From IMG/VR virus record IMGVR_UViG_3300027969_000072, positions 27,524 to 91,523 of that record: a stretch of DNA of 64,000 nt, one strand, 5' to 3'. Below, piece by piece: positions 18,936-27,297 of the stretch. The DNA is from a virus. Every line of letters begins with the position of its first letter. Position 1 is the stretch's first letter. The notes below the pieces were generated by a model. It was given only the letters and a program-made list of their open reading frames with translations, searched no databases and was not told the DNA's origin. The translations under genes and the position numbers were made by a program.

Positions 18936-19448
18936 TTAATTGAATGTTTTTGTTGTTTTGTTTATTACATCTATTATAGTGATTTTACAATCAATAGTTT
19001 CCGTCCATTTTTCAAATTCAACTAGATGCTCAAATCTATCATCATACATGATGAATTCCTCTGGTTGCAATTCACTAATTAGTTTTTCAAATAATCTACT
19101 TTTAAAAGTAAATGTGTCTCCACCATTGTTTAAATATAGAGCATCGAATGATAAATTTAGTTTATGTAAAACTTTTTCCACTTCAGTTCTTAATTTTTCA
19201 ATACGACCTGTTGCACAAAAAACATAGTTATCAGGATCAGAGACTGCTTTTAAGTATTCTTGGTATACATAAGGGTTTATTTTTGTATCAAAAATATCTA
19301 AGTCTAAGGTTTCTGGTTTAGACCACCATCCTCTATGAGGCCAATCTGTACCAAATTTTTCTTTCCAGATAGGTTTACCTTCCTCTGGTTTCAAGGTATG
19401 ACAAAGAGTATCATCAAAGTCAAAACATATCAATTTTTTTATCTCCAT
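18936..19448 (-). CDS. HAD-family phosphatase, Swiss-Army-Knife RNA repair type 1
   Basis: The 170-residue protein has the HAD nucleophile motif FDFDDTL (D10, D12), then a GWWSKPETLD segment, motif II threonine in FCATGR and the motif IV acid pair in MYDDRFEH. The early DFDDTL plus GWW combination resembles the HAD domain found in Swiss-Army-Knife RNA repair proteins (formerly DUF2410), which are proposed to remove phosphates from broken RNA ends. It is transcribed from a TATATTTG promoter with ClpS. Confidence 0.7.
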   Translation of the reverse strand: MEIKKLICFDFDDTLCHTLKPEEGKPIWKEKFGTDWPHRGWWSKPETLDLDIFDTKINPYVYQEYLKAVSDPDNYVFCATGRIEKLRTEVEKVLHKLNLSFDALYLNNGGDTFTFKSRLFEKLISELQPEEFIMYDDRFEHLVEFEKWTETIDCKITIIDVINKTTKTFN

Positions 19449-19468
19449 ATTTTCTATAAAATTTTATA

Positions 19469-19476
19469 CAAATATA
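19469..19476 (-). promoter_or_regulatory. Bacteroidota-type promoter (TATATTTG)
   Basis: On the minus strand this TAnnTTTG box lies 20 bases before the HAD phosphatase start and probably drives HAD and clpS. Confidence 0.55.
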
Positions 19477-19630
19477 TATAAAAAATTTTAATATATAAAA
19501 TATTATTAGTATTATTATATGTTTTAGTAAATTACTAACCAGACTAAAAAAAATTTAATATATAATAAAAAATAATAGAGTTGTAAAGTTATTTTATTAT
19601 CTTTACAACTTAAAAAAATAATAAAAAAAT

Positions 19631-20221
19631 ATGAAATTTAACTTTAATATAATTCTAATTTTATTTTTACTAATATCAACAGTTGGTTTTGGACTTACTT
19701 GGTACTTCGGTGGCTTTTCTGAATCAAAAGAAAGAGTTAAACAGCTTGAAAGAGATTATAAAAAATTAGAAGGAGAGAAAAAAATTGCAGAAGAAAAAGT
19801 TGCTGCTTGGCAGGAGGTATACCGACTAAAGGATATAGAAGATAAAAAATTGATAATAGAAGTTACTAATGCAAAAAAAGAAGTAACGATTGCAAGAGCA
19901 ATGGCTGCAAAATTTCAGTTAGAACTTTCTAACATAAAAGGAGATATGGCACAGACACGAAGAGAAATTGAAGAGTTGAAAAATAATCCAAGAGTTCTAA
20001 CTGATGAGGAACTTTTAAAAGATTTAGTAAAAAATACAACCCCTAAAGAGATTCAAAAAGTAGATAAACCAACAGAAATTAGACATAAAGTACTAAAACA
20101 TGAAACATTATATTCTTTATCAAAGTTATATAATGTAAGTATAAGTGAAATGATTGAACAAAATAAGTTTTTGGTGAATGGTTTACAAACAGGACAAACT
20201 TTAATAATTATTACTAAGTAA
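19631..20221 (+). CDS. Membrane-anchored coiled-coil protein with C-terminal LysM domain
   Basis: The 196-residue protein has one N-terminal membrane segment (about residues 5-26, ending WYFGGF), a long coiled coil (30-120) and a C-terminal LysM domain (about 148-196: a KHETLYSLSKLYNVS strand-helix, then GLQTGQTLIII). LysM binds peptidoglycan, so the protein would sit in the inner membrane and reach the wall. A role in lysis or envelope attachment is inferred. The next gene also encodes a coiled coil with membrane signals. Confidence 0.7.
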   Translation: MKFNFNIILILFLLISTVGFGLTWYFGGFSESKERVKQLERDYKKLEGEKKIAEEKVAAWQEVYRLKDIEDKKLIIEVTNAKKEVTIARAMAAKFQLELSNIKGDMAQTRREIEELKNNPRVLTDEELLKDLVKNTTPKEIQKVDKPTEIRHKVLKHETLYSLSKLYNVSISEMIEQNKFLVNGLQTGQTLIIITK

Positions 20222-20241
20222 CCTAAAAAATAAAAATAAAA

Positions 20242-20748
20242 ATGAGAAAATTATTTACAATACTAATAACATTAGTTTTTACAACAATGTTTTCACAGGG
20301 TAAACAAATAGAATATCCAAAGTTTGAGGTTGATTCACTTGGTCAAAAAGTAATAACAATGACTATTCCACAAGCGATGCATCTTAATAATAACTCAAAT
20401 ATTCTAGAAAAATTTGAGAAGTTGTCAGAGGAAATGAAAGATTATGAGACACTAACATTAAAAGTAATTGATGAAAAGGATAAAGTAATTGCCAAACTAG
20501 ATATTGTTGTTAAAAAACTAGACGAACAAATACTGATTAAAGATGATAAAATAAAGTCACTTCAAGGTGAAATACTTGCTTGGATGCAGAAAAGTAAAGT
20601 ATTAGAGACACAATTAGCAAATAGACAACAAGTAATTGATGAAAAAGATAAACAATTAGGACGGCTAAAAACTAAGATGATTGTAGGTGGAATAGGTGGG
20701 TCTATAGTAATAATAGGATTAGTATTATCCGTATTAGGAGTTTTTTAA
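20242..20748 (+). CDS. Exported coiled-coil protein with C-terminal membrane segment
   Basis: The 168-residue protein starts with a signal peptide (MRKLFTILITLVFTTMFSQG, cleavage probably near the serine-glutamine), followed by a coiled coil (about 55-140) and a C-terminal hydrophobic helix rich in Gly/Ile/Val. There is no lipobox cysteine. Placed 20 bases after the LysM protein, the two could form a periplasm-spanning pair, for instance a spanin-like lysis complex, but this is conjecture. Confidence 0.6.
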   Translation: MRKLFTILITLVFTTMFSQGKQIEYPKFEVDSLGQKVITMTIPQAMHLNNNSNILEKFEKLSEEMKDYETLTLKVIDEKDKVIAKLDIVVKKLDEQILIKDDKIKSLQGEILAWMQKSKVLETQLANRQQVIDEKDKQLGRLKTKMIVGGIGGSIVIIGLVLSVLGVF

Positions 20749-20810
20749 AAAAATACAAAAAATGGCTTTTTATTCTTAATATATAAATCATATAAAAAAT
20801 AAACAAAAAC

Positions 20811-21371
20811 ATGAAACACGTTAAAGCATTTGAAAAATTTCGTATTCAAAAAAATAGAGAAGAGATTATTAAAGAATCTGTTTTCCAAGTTAACGATCTT
20901 TATAAAGTAAAAACTATGATTGACTTACCTCAATCTTTAATCAACGCTTATGTTAAAAAAGTAAAAGATACAACAGGTAAAAACTTACGTCAATTTTTTG
21001 GCGATGTAGATATTGCAGAAGAAATCATTAAATATGTAACAACTACTTTCTTAGATATAGATAAAATTCCTGGTGGTGCTATAATGGGTGGCCAAACTCA
21101 AGCACAAACACAAGGTCAAGGACAAGTTCAAGTACAAACTGAACCTCAGGCACAAACTGAACCTCAGGCACAAGCTCAACCACAAGTACAAACTGAAGGT
21201 CAACCACAAACTCAAGCACCTGCAGAAGGAGAATTTGAAGAACCTGCACAAGGACAAGCTCAAGAACCTGCACAAGGACAAGCTCAACCTGCACAAGAAC
21301 CTGCACAAGGACAAGCTCAAGAGGAAGAAGAACCTAAAGAAGAAGAGGAAGAGGAAGAATTACCACTTTAA
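20811..21371 (+). CDS. Tagged protein with long Gln/Pro/Ala-rich tail
   Basis: The 186-residue protein starts MKHVKAFEKF with an I-K-E site at about residues 20-22, followed by a compact helical domain to about residue 85. From residue 90 it is almost entirely Gln, Ala, Pro, Thr and Glu, in imperfect repeats of QAQTEPQ and then EPAQGQAQ, ending in a polyglutamate tract. The tail looks disordered. The tag suggests it is placed inside the capsid. The repeats also create spurious open frames on other strands. Confidence 0.6.
   Translation: MKHVKAFEKFRIQKNREEIIKESVFQVNDLYKVKTMIDLPQSLINAYVKKVKDTTGKNLRQFFGDVDIAEEIIKYVTTTFLDIDKIPGGAIMGGQTQAQTQGQGQVQVQTEPQAQTEPQAQAQPQVQTEGQPQTQAPAEGEFEEPAQGQAQEPAQGQAQPAQEPAQGQAQEEEEPKEEEEEEELPL
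21080..21325 (+). repeat. In-gene tandem repeats encoding Q/P/A-rich tail
   Basis: Imperfect tandem units built on caaactgaacctcaggca and gaacctgcacaaggacaagc fill this segment of the 20811 gene. Such repeats can change copy number by slippage. Confidence 0.75.
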
Positions 21372-21383
21372 TCTAATAATAAA

Positions 21384-21414
21384 AGAAAAACCACTCATTG
21401 AGTGGTTTTTTTAT
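21384..21414. terminator. Bidirectional hairpin terminator
   Basis: AAACCACTCA/TGAGTGGTTT stem between convergent genes. Confidence 0.85.
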
Positions 21415-21752
21415 TTAATATACTTTGTAAGTATAAAATCTCTTCGTATTATCATTAGTAAATTAAACATATCTTCATCATCATTTTTATAATACTTAAT
21501 ATGTTTGTTTATGATCTCTAAACTTAAATCTTTTTTATTATAATTTATCCAATCCTCTTTTATATAAATTGGCATCTTAGAAACATCACTGATCTTTTCT
21601 TTATCATCTTGAATATAAAAATACAAACTATCTCTTTCGAGAATAATAGAGGTCAATCCTAATATCCAGTGATTCTCATAATCACTTAAAATTGATACTA
21701 TTTTAAAATCACCAAAATTAGAGTTAAACCCATTTAATTCTAGATTATTCAT
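21411..21752 (-). CDS. Unknown small protein with C-terminal RRDFILTKYIK motif
   Basis: A 113-residue protein with alternating strands and helices and no recognised family. Its extreme C-terminus (IRRDFILTKYIK) is a weaker version of the C-terminal motif R-[DEN]-x-K-[IL] that recurs in this window. It overlaps the upstream gene by 8 bases, indicating coupled translation. Confidence 0.5.
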   Translation of the reverse strand: MNNLELNGFNSNFGDFKIVSILSDYENHWILGLTSIILERDSLYFYIQDDKEKISDVSKMPIYIKEDWINYNKKDLSLEIINKHIKYYKNDDEDMFNLLMIIRRDFILTKYIK

Positions 21753-22380
21753 TATTATAACTATCTAAAAATCTTTTTTCCTCTGGTGTAAGATTTTCAA
21801 TACCAACAGATGTAATTCTATCTAATATATCATCTATATTAAACTTTATCTCATTCTGTCTTTTTATCTTTTCAATATCTGACATTTCTTCTTTTGGAAA
21901 AGCACCAAACATACCCTTCTTCATATCTTCTACTTTTATTTTGAATTTACTCTCAAATTCATCACGAGAGAAGACCATCCCCATTACATTTACAACATCA
22001 TTTATCTCATGCTTATAGAAAACATCTAGACCCACAATGATTTCATCAACTAATAATTTATCTATTGAATCTGATGTATAGATACACTTATCTCCCTTAA
22101 ATATAGCAATATCACGTCTATCCATAAGATAAACAACATTTACCATACCTATATTATTTAGTTCGGTCATAATAGTAACAGTACCATTGATACGACTAAC
22201 AAAACTTGTTTTATTTGTATAAAGATTATCCAATACACTTTGAAAAATATCCGTAATTTCCTTTCGATACTTACCATCGTTATATCCCTCAATAATCTTT
22301 CTTAAAAGATTATTAAATAAATATCCTAAACAAAAGAACCCTATAATAATTGCGATAATTGAACCGTTACTGTATACCAT
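21745..22380 (-). CDS. Membrane-anchored unknown protein
   Basis: The 211-residue protein has one N-terminal membrane segment (about residues 8-25) and a soluble mixed alpha/beta region. Its C-terminal motif DILDRITSVGIENLTPEEKRF resembles the short ILDKIxxxGxxxLTxxEKxFL segment found at the end of Bacteroidota rhomboid proteins, and recurs in the small gene at 58646. No catalytic motif is seen. The start overlaps the end of the RlaP gene by 14 bases. Confidence 0.5.
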   Translation of the reverse strand: MVYSNGSIIAIIIGFFCLGYLFNNLLRKIIEGYNDGKYRKEITDIFQSVLDNLYTNKTSFVSRINGTVTIMTELNNIGMVNVVYLMDRRDIAIFKGDKCIYTSDSIDKLLVDEIIVGLDVFYKHEINDVVNVMGMVFSRDEFESKFKIKVEDMKKGMFGAFPKEEMSDIEKIKRQNEIKFNIDDILDRITSVGIENLTPEEKRFLDSYNNE

Positions 22381-23632
22381 AAACTGATTTTCTAATTTTT
22401 ACTAATAAACTATTTATAAAATTTTCATCTACCTTTTCTGGTAAATTTGATTCTTTAAACAAAGTATCCACTTCTTTAATCTCACTTTCAACATGATCAA
22501 TCAAAGTTTGTAAATCTATTTCACCTCTTCTAATTGAAAGAAGTTCTTGTGCATTATCTCTTTTAACAAGTATACCTTTACCTTCTGCAATCTCTCGTGC
22601 CATATCCATCAATCTACGACAGTGCATCATATTCTTACCATCAATTTGTTGACCGTGAGACTTAACATCTACCCATCTTTGAAGATTTCTTTTTGATAAC
22701 CATTCTTCATACTCTCTAAAGTCTTTACAGTGTTCAGAATATCCATCTTTATTATAAGTAATAGTACAAAATGGTTCTTGTCCCTTTGGAATTGATGATA
22801 ATCTCAATTGATTTGAGACACCTAAGTTCTTTTCTGCCTCTTTTTGAAAAACTAACTCAAGTCTATCAATTTGATCATCAGTCATATTAGTAAGTTTACT
22901 TCTATCAATAGTTGCACCTGCTTTAACCAATCCCTTATAACCTAGACCCAATGCAAGACCAGAGTCTTTACGTTGTTGAATCATAGTATCACTTAACTCT
23001 CTAGATTCTTTTCCAGAAAACATCATATCAGATTCAGTATCATAGAATAAGGTATATACGTCTTTTGCATATGGAACATTTACTGCACCAATAAATCTTT
23101 CATCATATTTCCCATCATTCCATTTTTTCCATGGAATAGCTTTTGTTCCTTGTATAACATAACAAAAATCAAGTAAGTCTTTACGAGTTACTTTATCTTT
23201 TTCCCAGTTTTGTTTTTTATTTTGACCTTTTGCTTTACCAATTTGAGCTCTCGCATAACCACCAAAAGAGTTGGCACAGATTTTAGTAATAAACTGATCT
23301 CTATTCTCTAATATTAAATCAAAAATAGGATCTTTATAGATAATACAGTCTTCTGGTGTATTAAGTAATTCTAAAACTGTTGGGTTATTACTAGCTAATA
23401 GTTCTAAAAATCTACGTAACTCATAGATTACAGTATCATTAGTATCATCATTTACTTGTTGCTTGTATTTACTACCAAGAATATCATCCAATGACTGGAT
23501 AAATACACCTGCGTAGTCAGTATCGGAAGTTTCTATATTAGTTCCGTATGCATGTGACCCCCTAACAACCAAGAAGATTGGTTTAGATCCAGGAGATCTT
23601 TCATTTATAAGTTGGCTTAGTTGTTCTTTCAT
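22367..23632 (-). CDS. RlaP-type nucleotidyltransferase (DNA polymerase beta superfamily)
   Basis: The 421-residue protein has the nucleotidyltransferase signature RGSHAYGT followed by TSDTDYAGVF (G25-S26, D37, D39), an ELRRFLELLASNNPTVLELL helix typical of the family, and an all-helical C-terminus. This layout is that of RlaP, the RNA-ligase-associated polymerase-beta-like family proposed to act in RNA repair. No RNA ligase gene is visible in the window. Two HAD repair-type phosphatases are. A TATATTTG promoter box lies 17 bases upstream. Confidence 0.75.
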   Translation of the reverse strand: MKEQLSQLINERSPGSKPIFLVVRGSHAYGTNIETSDTDYAGVFIQSLDDILGSKYKQQVNDDTNDTVIYELRRFLELLASNNPTVLELLNTPEDCIIYKDPIFDLILENRDQFITKICANSFGGYARAQIGKAKGQNKKQNWEKDKVTRKDLLDFCYVIQGTKAIPWKKWNDGKYDERFIGAVNVPYAKDVYTLFYDTESDMMFSGKESRELSDTMIQQRKDSGLALGLGYKGLVKAGATIDRSKLTNMTDDQIDRLELVFQKEAEKNLGVSNQLRLSSIPKGQEPFCTITYNKDGYSEHCKDFREYEEWLSKRNLQRWVDVKSHGQQIDGKNMMHCRRLMDMAREIAEGKGILVKRDNAQELLSIRRGEIDLQTLIDHVESEIKEVDTLFKESNLPEKVDENFINSLLVKIRKSVYGIQ

Positions 23633-23649
23633 CTTTATTATAATTTTTA

Positions 23650-23657
23650 CAAATATA
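23650..23657 (-). promoter_or_regulatory. Bacteroidota-type promoter (TATATTTG)
   Basis: TAnnTTTG box on the minus strand 17 bases before the RlaP start codon. Confidence 0.55.
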
Positions 23658-23679
23658 GTGAAAAAAATTTAATGTTCAA

Positions 23680-25023
23680 CTATCTAAACTTCTTTTTTAA
23701 TTCACTTAAATCTAGTAGATACATATCCTTTGGATCAGTACCCTCTAATATTTTAATTTCTTCCTTTTTAGCAGTGAAGTCCTGTTTCATCTTTTCAAAT
23801 AACTCTTTTGTCAAAGAGTAGATTGGCATTCTTAATAAATAATCATAAGAGTCATCTATTTGCTCTAAACCTAATGTTTCTATACTTGTTATAATCTCAG
23901 TTTTAGAAACATTATTTATTTTTAATTTCTCATCTAAAATATATTTTATAAATCTACCTCTATTACTTAATATCTTTAATTCTCTATTAAGTTTATCTAA
24001 TGTATGTTTTTTTCTTATATCATAATAAGTTAGTCTAAATTTAGTGAAGTATTCTATTATCTCCTCCGATGTTTCAAATATTTTTAATTTACCAAACTCA
24101 TCAAGTGTTGTAAATATCTCTGTTGATGATTCTTCTAACTTTAATAACTTAATCATTGCAGTATCATCAATACCCTCTAAAACGGCTCTTTGAAATTTAA
24201 TGGTATAATCTATATTATCTTTACAATTATCATCATATGATACAATGTCTTTATTATCAACTAGCTTATCTAGTATCTCTTCATACTTTTCATAAGTCAT
24301 AGAAGGTGGTAATTCTGTTATTCTAACAGTTGAAGTATTCACTCTTTGGAATAAACCTCTTATTATCCATCTTTTAGGATTTTCTTTATCTTGTATGAAT
24401 TCACCAGTAAACTCATTTAAAGAAGGTTTAATACTCGTTATTTTTTTACCCTCAATAACTCTTACACAAGTATCAATAATACTTTTAATGTCTCTATTTA
24501 ACACATTAGAGGCAAATCCTACTGCAATACCAGAAGAGCCATTCAATAATACTGTTGGTATAATTGGTAGAAAGTATCTAGGTTCAATTGTTTCACCTTC
24601 TTCTTCTTTATATTCAAGTAAATCAAAATCTTTATAAATCAATCTAAAATTATCACTTAATTTTGTTCCGATATATCTTGCCGCACCCGGTTGTGGAGAA
24701 CGTAATGAACCAAATTGTCCATCTTCTTCTAATAATGCAGCATTATTTTTAAATTTCTGTGCCATTGTAACAATAGCATTTTCTAATGAGGTATTACCAT
24801 GATGATAGAAAGCATCTGATGCTACTTTACCAGCCAATTGAAATACCTTTAGATTCTTCTCATTACCTGTTCTCCATATTTGATTGGAGATGTGAATGAT
24901 CTTTCTCTGTGTTGGTTTAAAACCATCAACAACTGATGGTATTGCCCTACCTTCAATAGAATACATTGCGAACTCTTTATACTCAAGTGAAAGAAAGTCT
25001 GAAATTGTTTTTTCTGTTATCAT
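23680..25023 (-). CDS. Type II DNA topoisomerase, GyrA/gp52-like breakage-reunion subunit
   Basis: The 447-residue protein matches the GyrA/ParC core: EGRAIPSVVDGFKPTQRKI near the start, the YHHGNTSLE segment, GQFGSLRSPQPGAARY with catalytic tyrosine Y117 next to R116, and the LLNGSSGIAVGFASN loop. It stops after the coiled-coil gate and lacks the C-terminal pinwheel, so it is the size of T4 gp52 (442). It cuts and reseals DNA together with an ATPase subunit (gp39/60-like), which is not in the window. Confidence 0.92.
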   Translation of the reverse strand: MITEKTISDFLSLEYKEFAMYSIEGRAIPSVVDGFKPTQRKIIHISNQIWRTGNEKNLKVFQLAGKVASDAFYHHGNTSLENAIVTMAQKFKNNAALLEEDGQFGSLRSPQPGAARYIGTKLSDNFRLIYKDFDLLEYKEEEGETIEPRYFLPIIPTVLLNGSSGIAVGFASNVLNRDIKSIIDTCVRVIEGKKITSIKPSLNEFTGEFIQDKENPKRWIIRGLFQRVNTSTVRITELPPSMTYEKYEEILDKLVDNKDIVSYDDNCKDNIDYTIKFQRAVLEGIDDTAMIKLLKLEESSTEIFTTLDEFGKLKIFETSEEIIEYFTKFRLTYYDIRKKHTLDKLNRELKILSNRGRFIKYILDEKLKINNVSKTEIITSIETLGLEQIDDSYDYLLRMPIYSLTKELFEKMKQDFTAKKEEIKILEGTDPKDMYLLDLSELKKKFR

Positions 25024-25087
25024 AATTTTATATATAGTAAAAAATAATCTTTGTTTTTATCTAGATTGAAAACAATAATAATTTAAT

Positions 25088-25762
25088 ATGAAAAAAGTAA
25101 AGAAATATAGTGATTTTTTAATACTAGAAAGATACGATAAGAATATAAAAGCACAACTTATTAAAATGGGTGTGACTGATAAAGAAGAATTGAAAAAACA
25201 AATCTCTTTATCTAAACAAGGACACTTAGCTACTTACTTACATTCTAAAGGTGAGAATTTTACATTTGGTATTCTTAGAGCAATATTTAAAGACGCAGTT
25301 GATGCAAAAAAGAAAACAACACTAAAGAAGAATATATTTAGTATTCTACCAATTGCAATTCCTTTATCATTAGCACCTTTCTTTCCAGTACTTGCGGTAG
25401 TAGGTACAATATTTGGTTCCTCTCGTTTAGTACACAGAGTATTTGATACATTATTTGAATATTTAGAACCACAATCTAAATATACCGATTTCTTAAAGAA
25501 AACTATTGATACTTATATGATGTTACCAGAAGGAGAAGTTCCGTTAAAAGATAGATTTTCAAGAGCATTTGTTGTATCTGATAGATTGATCGAAGCACTT
25601 AAACCTGAAGTAGTAAATAGTTTCACATCATTTATTAGTGATAAAATGGAAAAGGAAGATGATGGTAAATTAGTACCAGATCATTATATAGAAAATGAGT
25701 TAAAAACTTATATTAATGATAATTTTGATGTAAATCCTGCAATACCTTTAAAGAAGAGTTAG
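25088..25762 (+). CDS. Tagged protein with internal hydrophobic hairpin
   Basis: The 224-residue protein begins MKKVKKYSDFLILERY, the shared tag with an I-L-E site at residues 12-14. A long hydrophobic region follows at about residues 85-115 (IFSILPIAIPLSLAPFFPVL), which could insert in membranes, then a helical domain. A virion-internal protein able to enter a membrane would suit DNA delivery, but this is inference. It overlaps the convergent gene by 4 bases. Confidence 0.5.
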   Translation: MKKVKKYSDFLILERYDKNIKAQLIKMGVTDKEELKKQISLSKQGHLATYLHSKGENFTFGILRAIFKDAVDAKKKTTLKKNIFSILPIAIPLSLAPFFPVLAVVGTIFGSSRLVHRVFDTLFEYLEPQSKYTDFLKKTIDTYMMLPEGEVPLKDRFSRAFVVSDRLIEALKPEVVNSFTSFISDKMEKEDDGKLVPDHYIENELKTYINDNFDVNPAIPLKKS

Positions 25763-26268
25763 TCAATATAAACATTAAAGTCTTTCCCATTAGAGAAAAC
25801 AAAATCACCAGGTATTTCAACACCATCATAGAATACTTCAGAAACCATTTTAAAACTTTCCAATCTTTTAATTTTCAAAGTAAGTAACTCTGGATTAAAT
25901 TCTTCAATTTCAAAATCTCCTTCAAAAAAAGTACCTTTTTCAGTAGATACACAGGTAATAGCACATTCCTCATCAGTAGAATAAATAGGTTTTGTTATTA
26001 CTTCATTATAAATCAATTCATCACAAGGTCTTTCATATATAGTTGTACCTTCTTCATCAATAATTTGAATTGAAGACTCTTCTAAATAAGCAGCAGAGCA
26101 GTGAAAGTTATCGTCGATTTCATACCAACTAAAGTCTTCATCAATATATTGACTAAAGTATTCCTCTAATGAATCACTACTTTCATATATTTTCTCAACT
26201 TTCTCATTTGTCAAAGTTCCCTGAGTAACTTCTGCACCGTATCCGGAAATGTAAATTTTTAATTTCAT
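25759..26268 (-). CDS. Unknown acidic protein
   Basis: A 169-residue beta-rich acidic protein starting MKLKIYISGYGAEVTQG, with scattered cysteines (HCSAAY, RPCDEL, ECAITCVS). Repeating strands and the GYGAEV start suggest a small beta-sandwich. No family recognised. It converges on the 25088 gene with overlapping stop codons and no terminator between them. Confidence 0.5.
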   Translation of the reverse strand: MKLKIYISGYGAEVTQGTLTNEKVEKIYESSDSLEEYFSQYIDEDFSWYEIDDNFHCSAAYLEESSIQIIDEEGTTIYERPCDELIYNEVITKPIYSTDEECAITCVSTEKGTFFEGDFEIEEFNPELLTLKIKRLESFKMVSEVFYDGVEIPGDFVFSNGKDFNVYID

Positions 26269-26319
26269 AATAATTATATTAAATTATTCTTAGGAGTTGA
26301 AATATAAAATATATACAAT

Positions 26320-26484
26320 ATGGAACTATTAAAAAAACTAGGAATTGAAAAAGTTAAAGTTGTTGATAATAACTTCGATGAGATTTATGATAAGTATGAA
26401 CAAAAAGCCAAAGAACTAGGATTTTATGGTGAACTTAAATTTATTAAAGAACATAGTAAAGTGATTATTTATGTGGTAAATTGA
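26320..26484 (+). CDS. Small unknown protein (54 residues)
   Basis: An open frame with an AATATAAAATATATA box before the ATG encodes a 54-residue protein beginning MELLKKLGIEK, with a helix (DEIYDKYEQKAKELG) and a terminal strand. Codon use matches the neighbours. It overlaps the opposite-strand small gene at its 3' end by 16 bases. Confidence 0.5.
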   Translation: MELLKKLGIEKVKVVDNNFDEIYDKYEQKAKELGFYGELKFIKEHSKVIIYVVN

Positions 26485-26630
26485 TCTTTATCTATAAGAA
26501 GATATATTCCCAATAGGAATATAATAAAGGAATTAAATATAGGAAGTCTAACTTCTATAAAATAGTTATTATCAACCAATATTCCAATCAATAATGAAAT
26601 CACAATTAAAACTATACCTATAATCTTCAT
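26469..26630 (-). CDS. Small two-helix membrane protein (53 residues)
   Basis: Read on the minus strand, ATG at 26630 opens 53 codons encoding two hydrophobic helices (IIGIVLIVISLLIGIL and a second ending IIFLLGIYLLI) separated by a short DNNYFIEVR loop. Small phage membrane proteins of this type include holins and antiholins, but nothing specific supports either. Confidence 0.45.
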   Translation of the reverse strand: MKIIGIVLIVISLLIGILVDNNYFIEVRLPIFNSFIIFLLGIYLLIDKDQFTT

Positions 26631-26682
26631 ATTTGTATATATTAAGTTTTAATATATAATAAGTTAAAAAAATAAAAAACAA

Positions 26683-27267
26683 ATGAAAAGATTACTATCG
26701 ATTTTCTTATTTATAACAACATTCACTAGTTATTCTCAAGTTGTTAGAGACAGTGTATTAGTTAAAACTGACATTTTTGAAGTATCATATTCAGAAAAAT
26801 TTGAACAACCATTAAGAGTTAAGTACCGTGTACTTTGTCAAGATGGTAAAGCATCAAGACAAGGTATGGACTTCTATACTGAAAAACTTTATAAGACATC
26901 TGATGCAAAGGATTATGAATCCAACGTATATGACAAAGGACATTGTGCACCGGCTGCAGATTTTAATTGTGATAAAGTAATGTTATTTAAAACATTCACT
27001 TATTTAAACTGTACATTACAAGATCAATACTTAAATAGAGGAACTTGGAGACTTTTAGAAGTATATGAAAGAGAACTAGCTAAAAAATATACAGTTGATG
27101 TTGAGATAAAACTTATATTTTCCAATAAATCAATTAAGCTACCAACTGGTGCAACAGTACCAGATGCTTTTCTTAAAACTATAAAATATAATGGTATAAC
27201 AGAAAAGTATTACTTTGTAAATGAGAGACCAAAATTTAGTAATTTTAAACTTTACTTAATAAAATAA
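26683..27267 (+). CDS. Secreted DNA/RNA non-specific endonuclease (EndA/NucA type)
   Basis: The 194-residue protein has a signal peptide (to about residue 18, TSYSQ) and a beta-beta-alpha-metal nuclease core. YDKGHCAPAADF carries the DRGH-type motif (D84, K85, G86, H87), and LNCTLQDQYLNRGTW contains the conserved asparagine (N118) that binds magnesium. K in place of R at the second position of the DRGH motif is the only deviation I see. The enzyme should act in the periplasm or outside the cell. It has its own AT-rich promoter region and terminator. Confidence 0.82.
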   Translation: MKRLLSIFLFITTFTSYSQVVRDSVLVKTDIFEVSYSEKFEQPLRVKYRVLCQDGKASRQGMDFYTEKLYKTSDAKDYESNVYDKGHCAPAADFNCDKVMLFKTFTYLNCTLQDQYLNRGTWRLLEVYERELAKKYTVDVEIKLIFSNKSIKLPTGATVPDAFLKTIKYNGITEKYYFVNERPKFSNFKLYLIK

Positions 27268-27297
27268 AAAAGAGACTCATTTGAGTCTCTTTTTTTA
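27264..27297. terminator. Bidirectional hairpin terminator
   Basis: AAAGAGACTCA/TGAGTCTCTTT stem between the convergent nuclease and nusA genes. Confidence 0.88.

Noticed and set aside
18936-19321. Plus-strand frames opposite the HAD and ClpS genes
   Set aside because: They are shadows of clear genes on the minus strand and show no family pattern.
21051-21492. Long open frames on both strands across the Q/P/A repeat region
   Set aside because: They arise from the repeats of the 20811 gene read in other frames (for example alternating Leu/Ser/Arg or Lys/His/Leu) and lack sensible composition.
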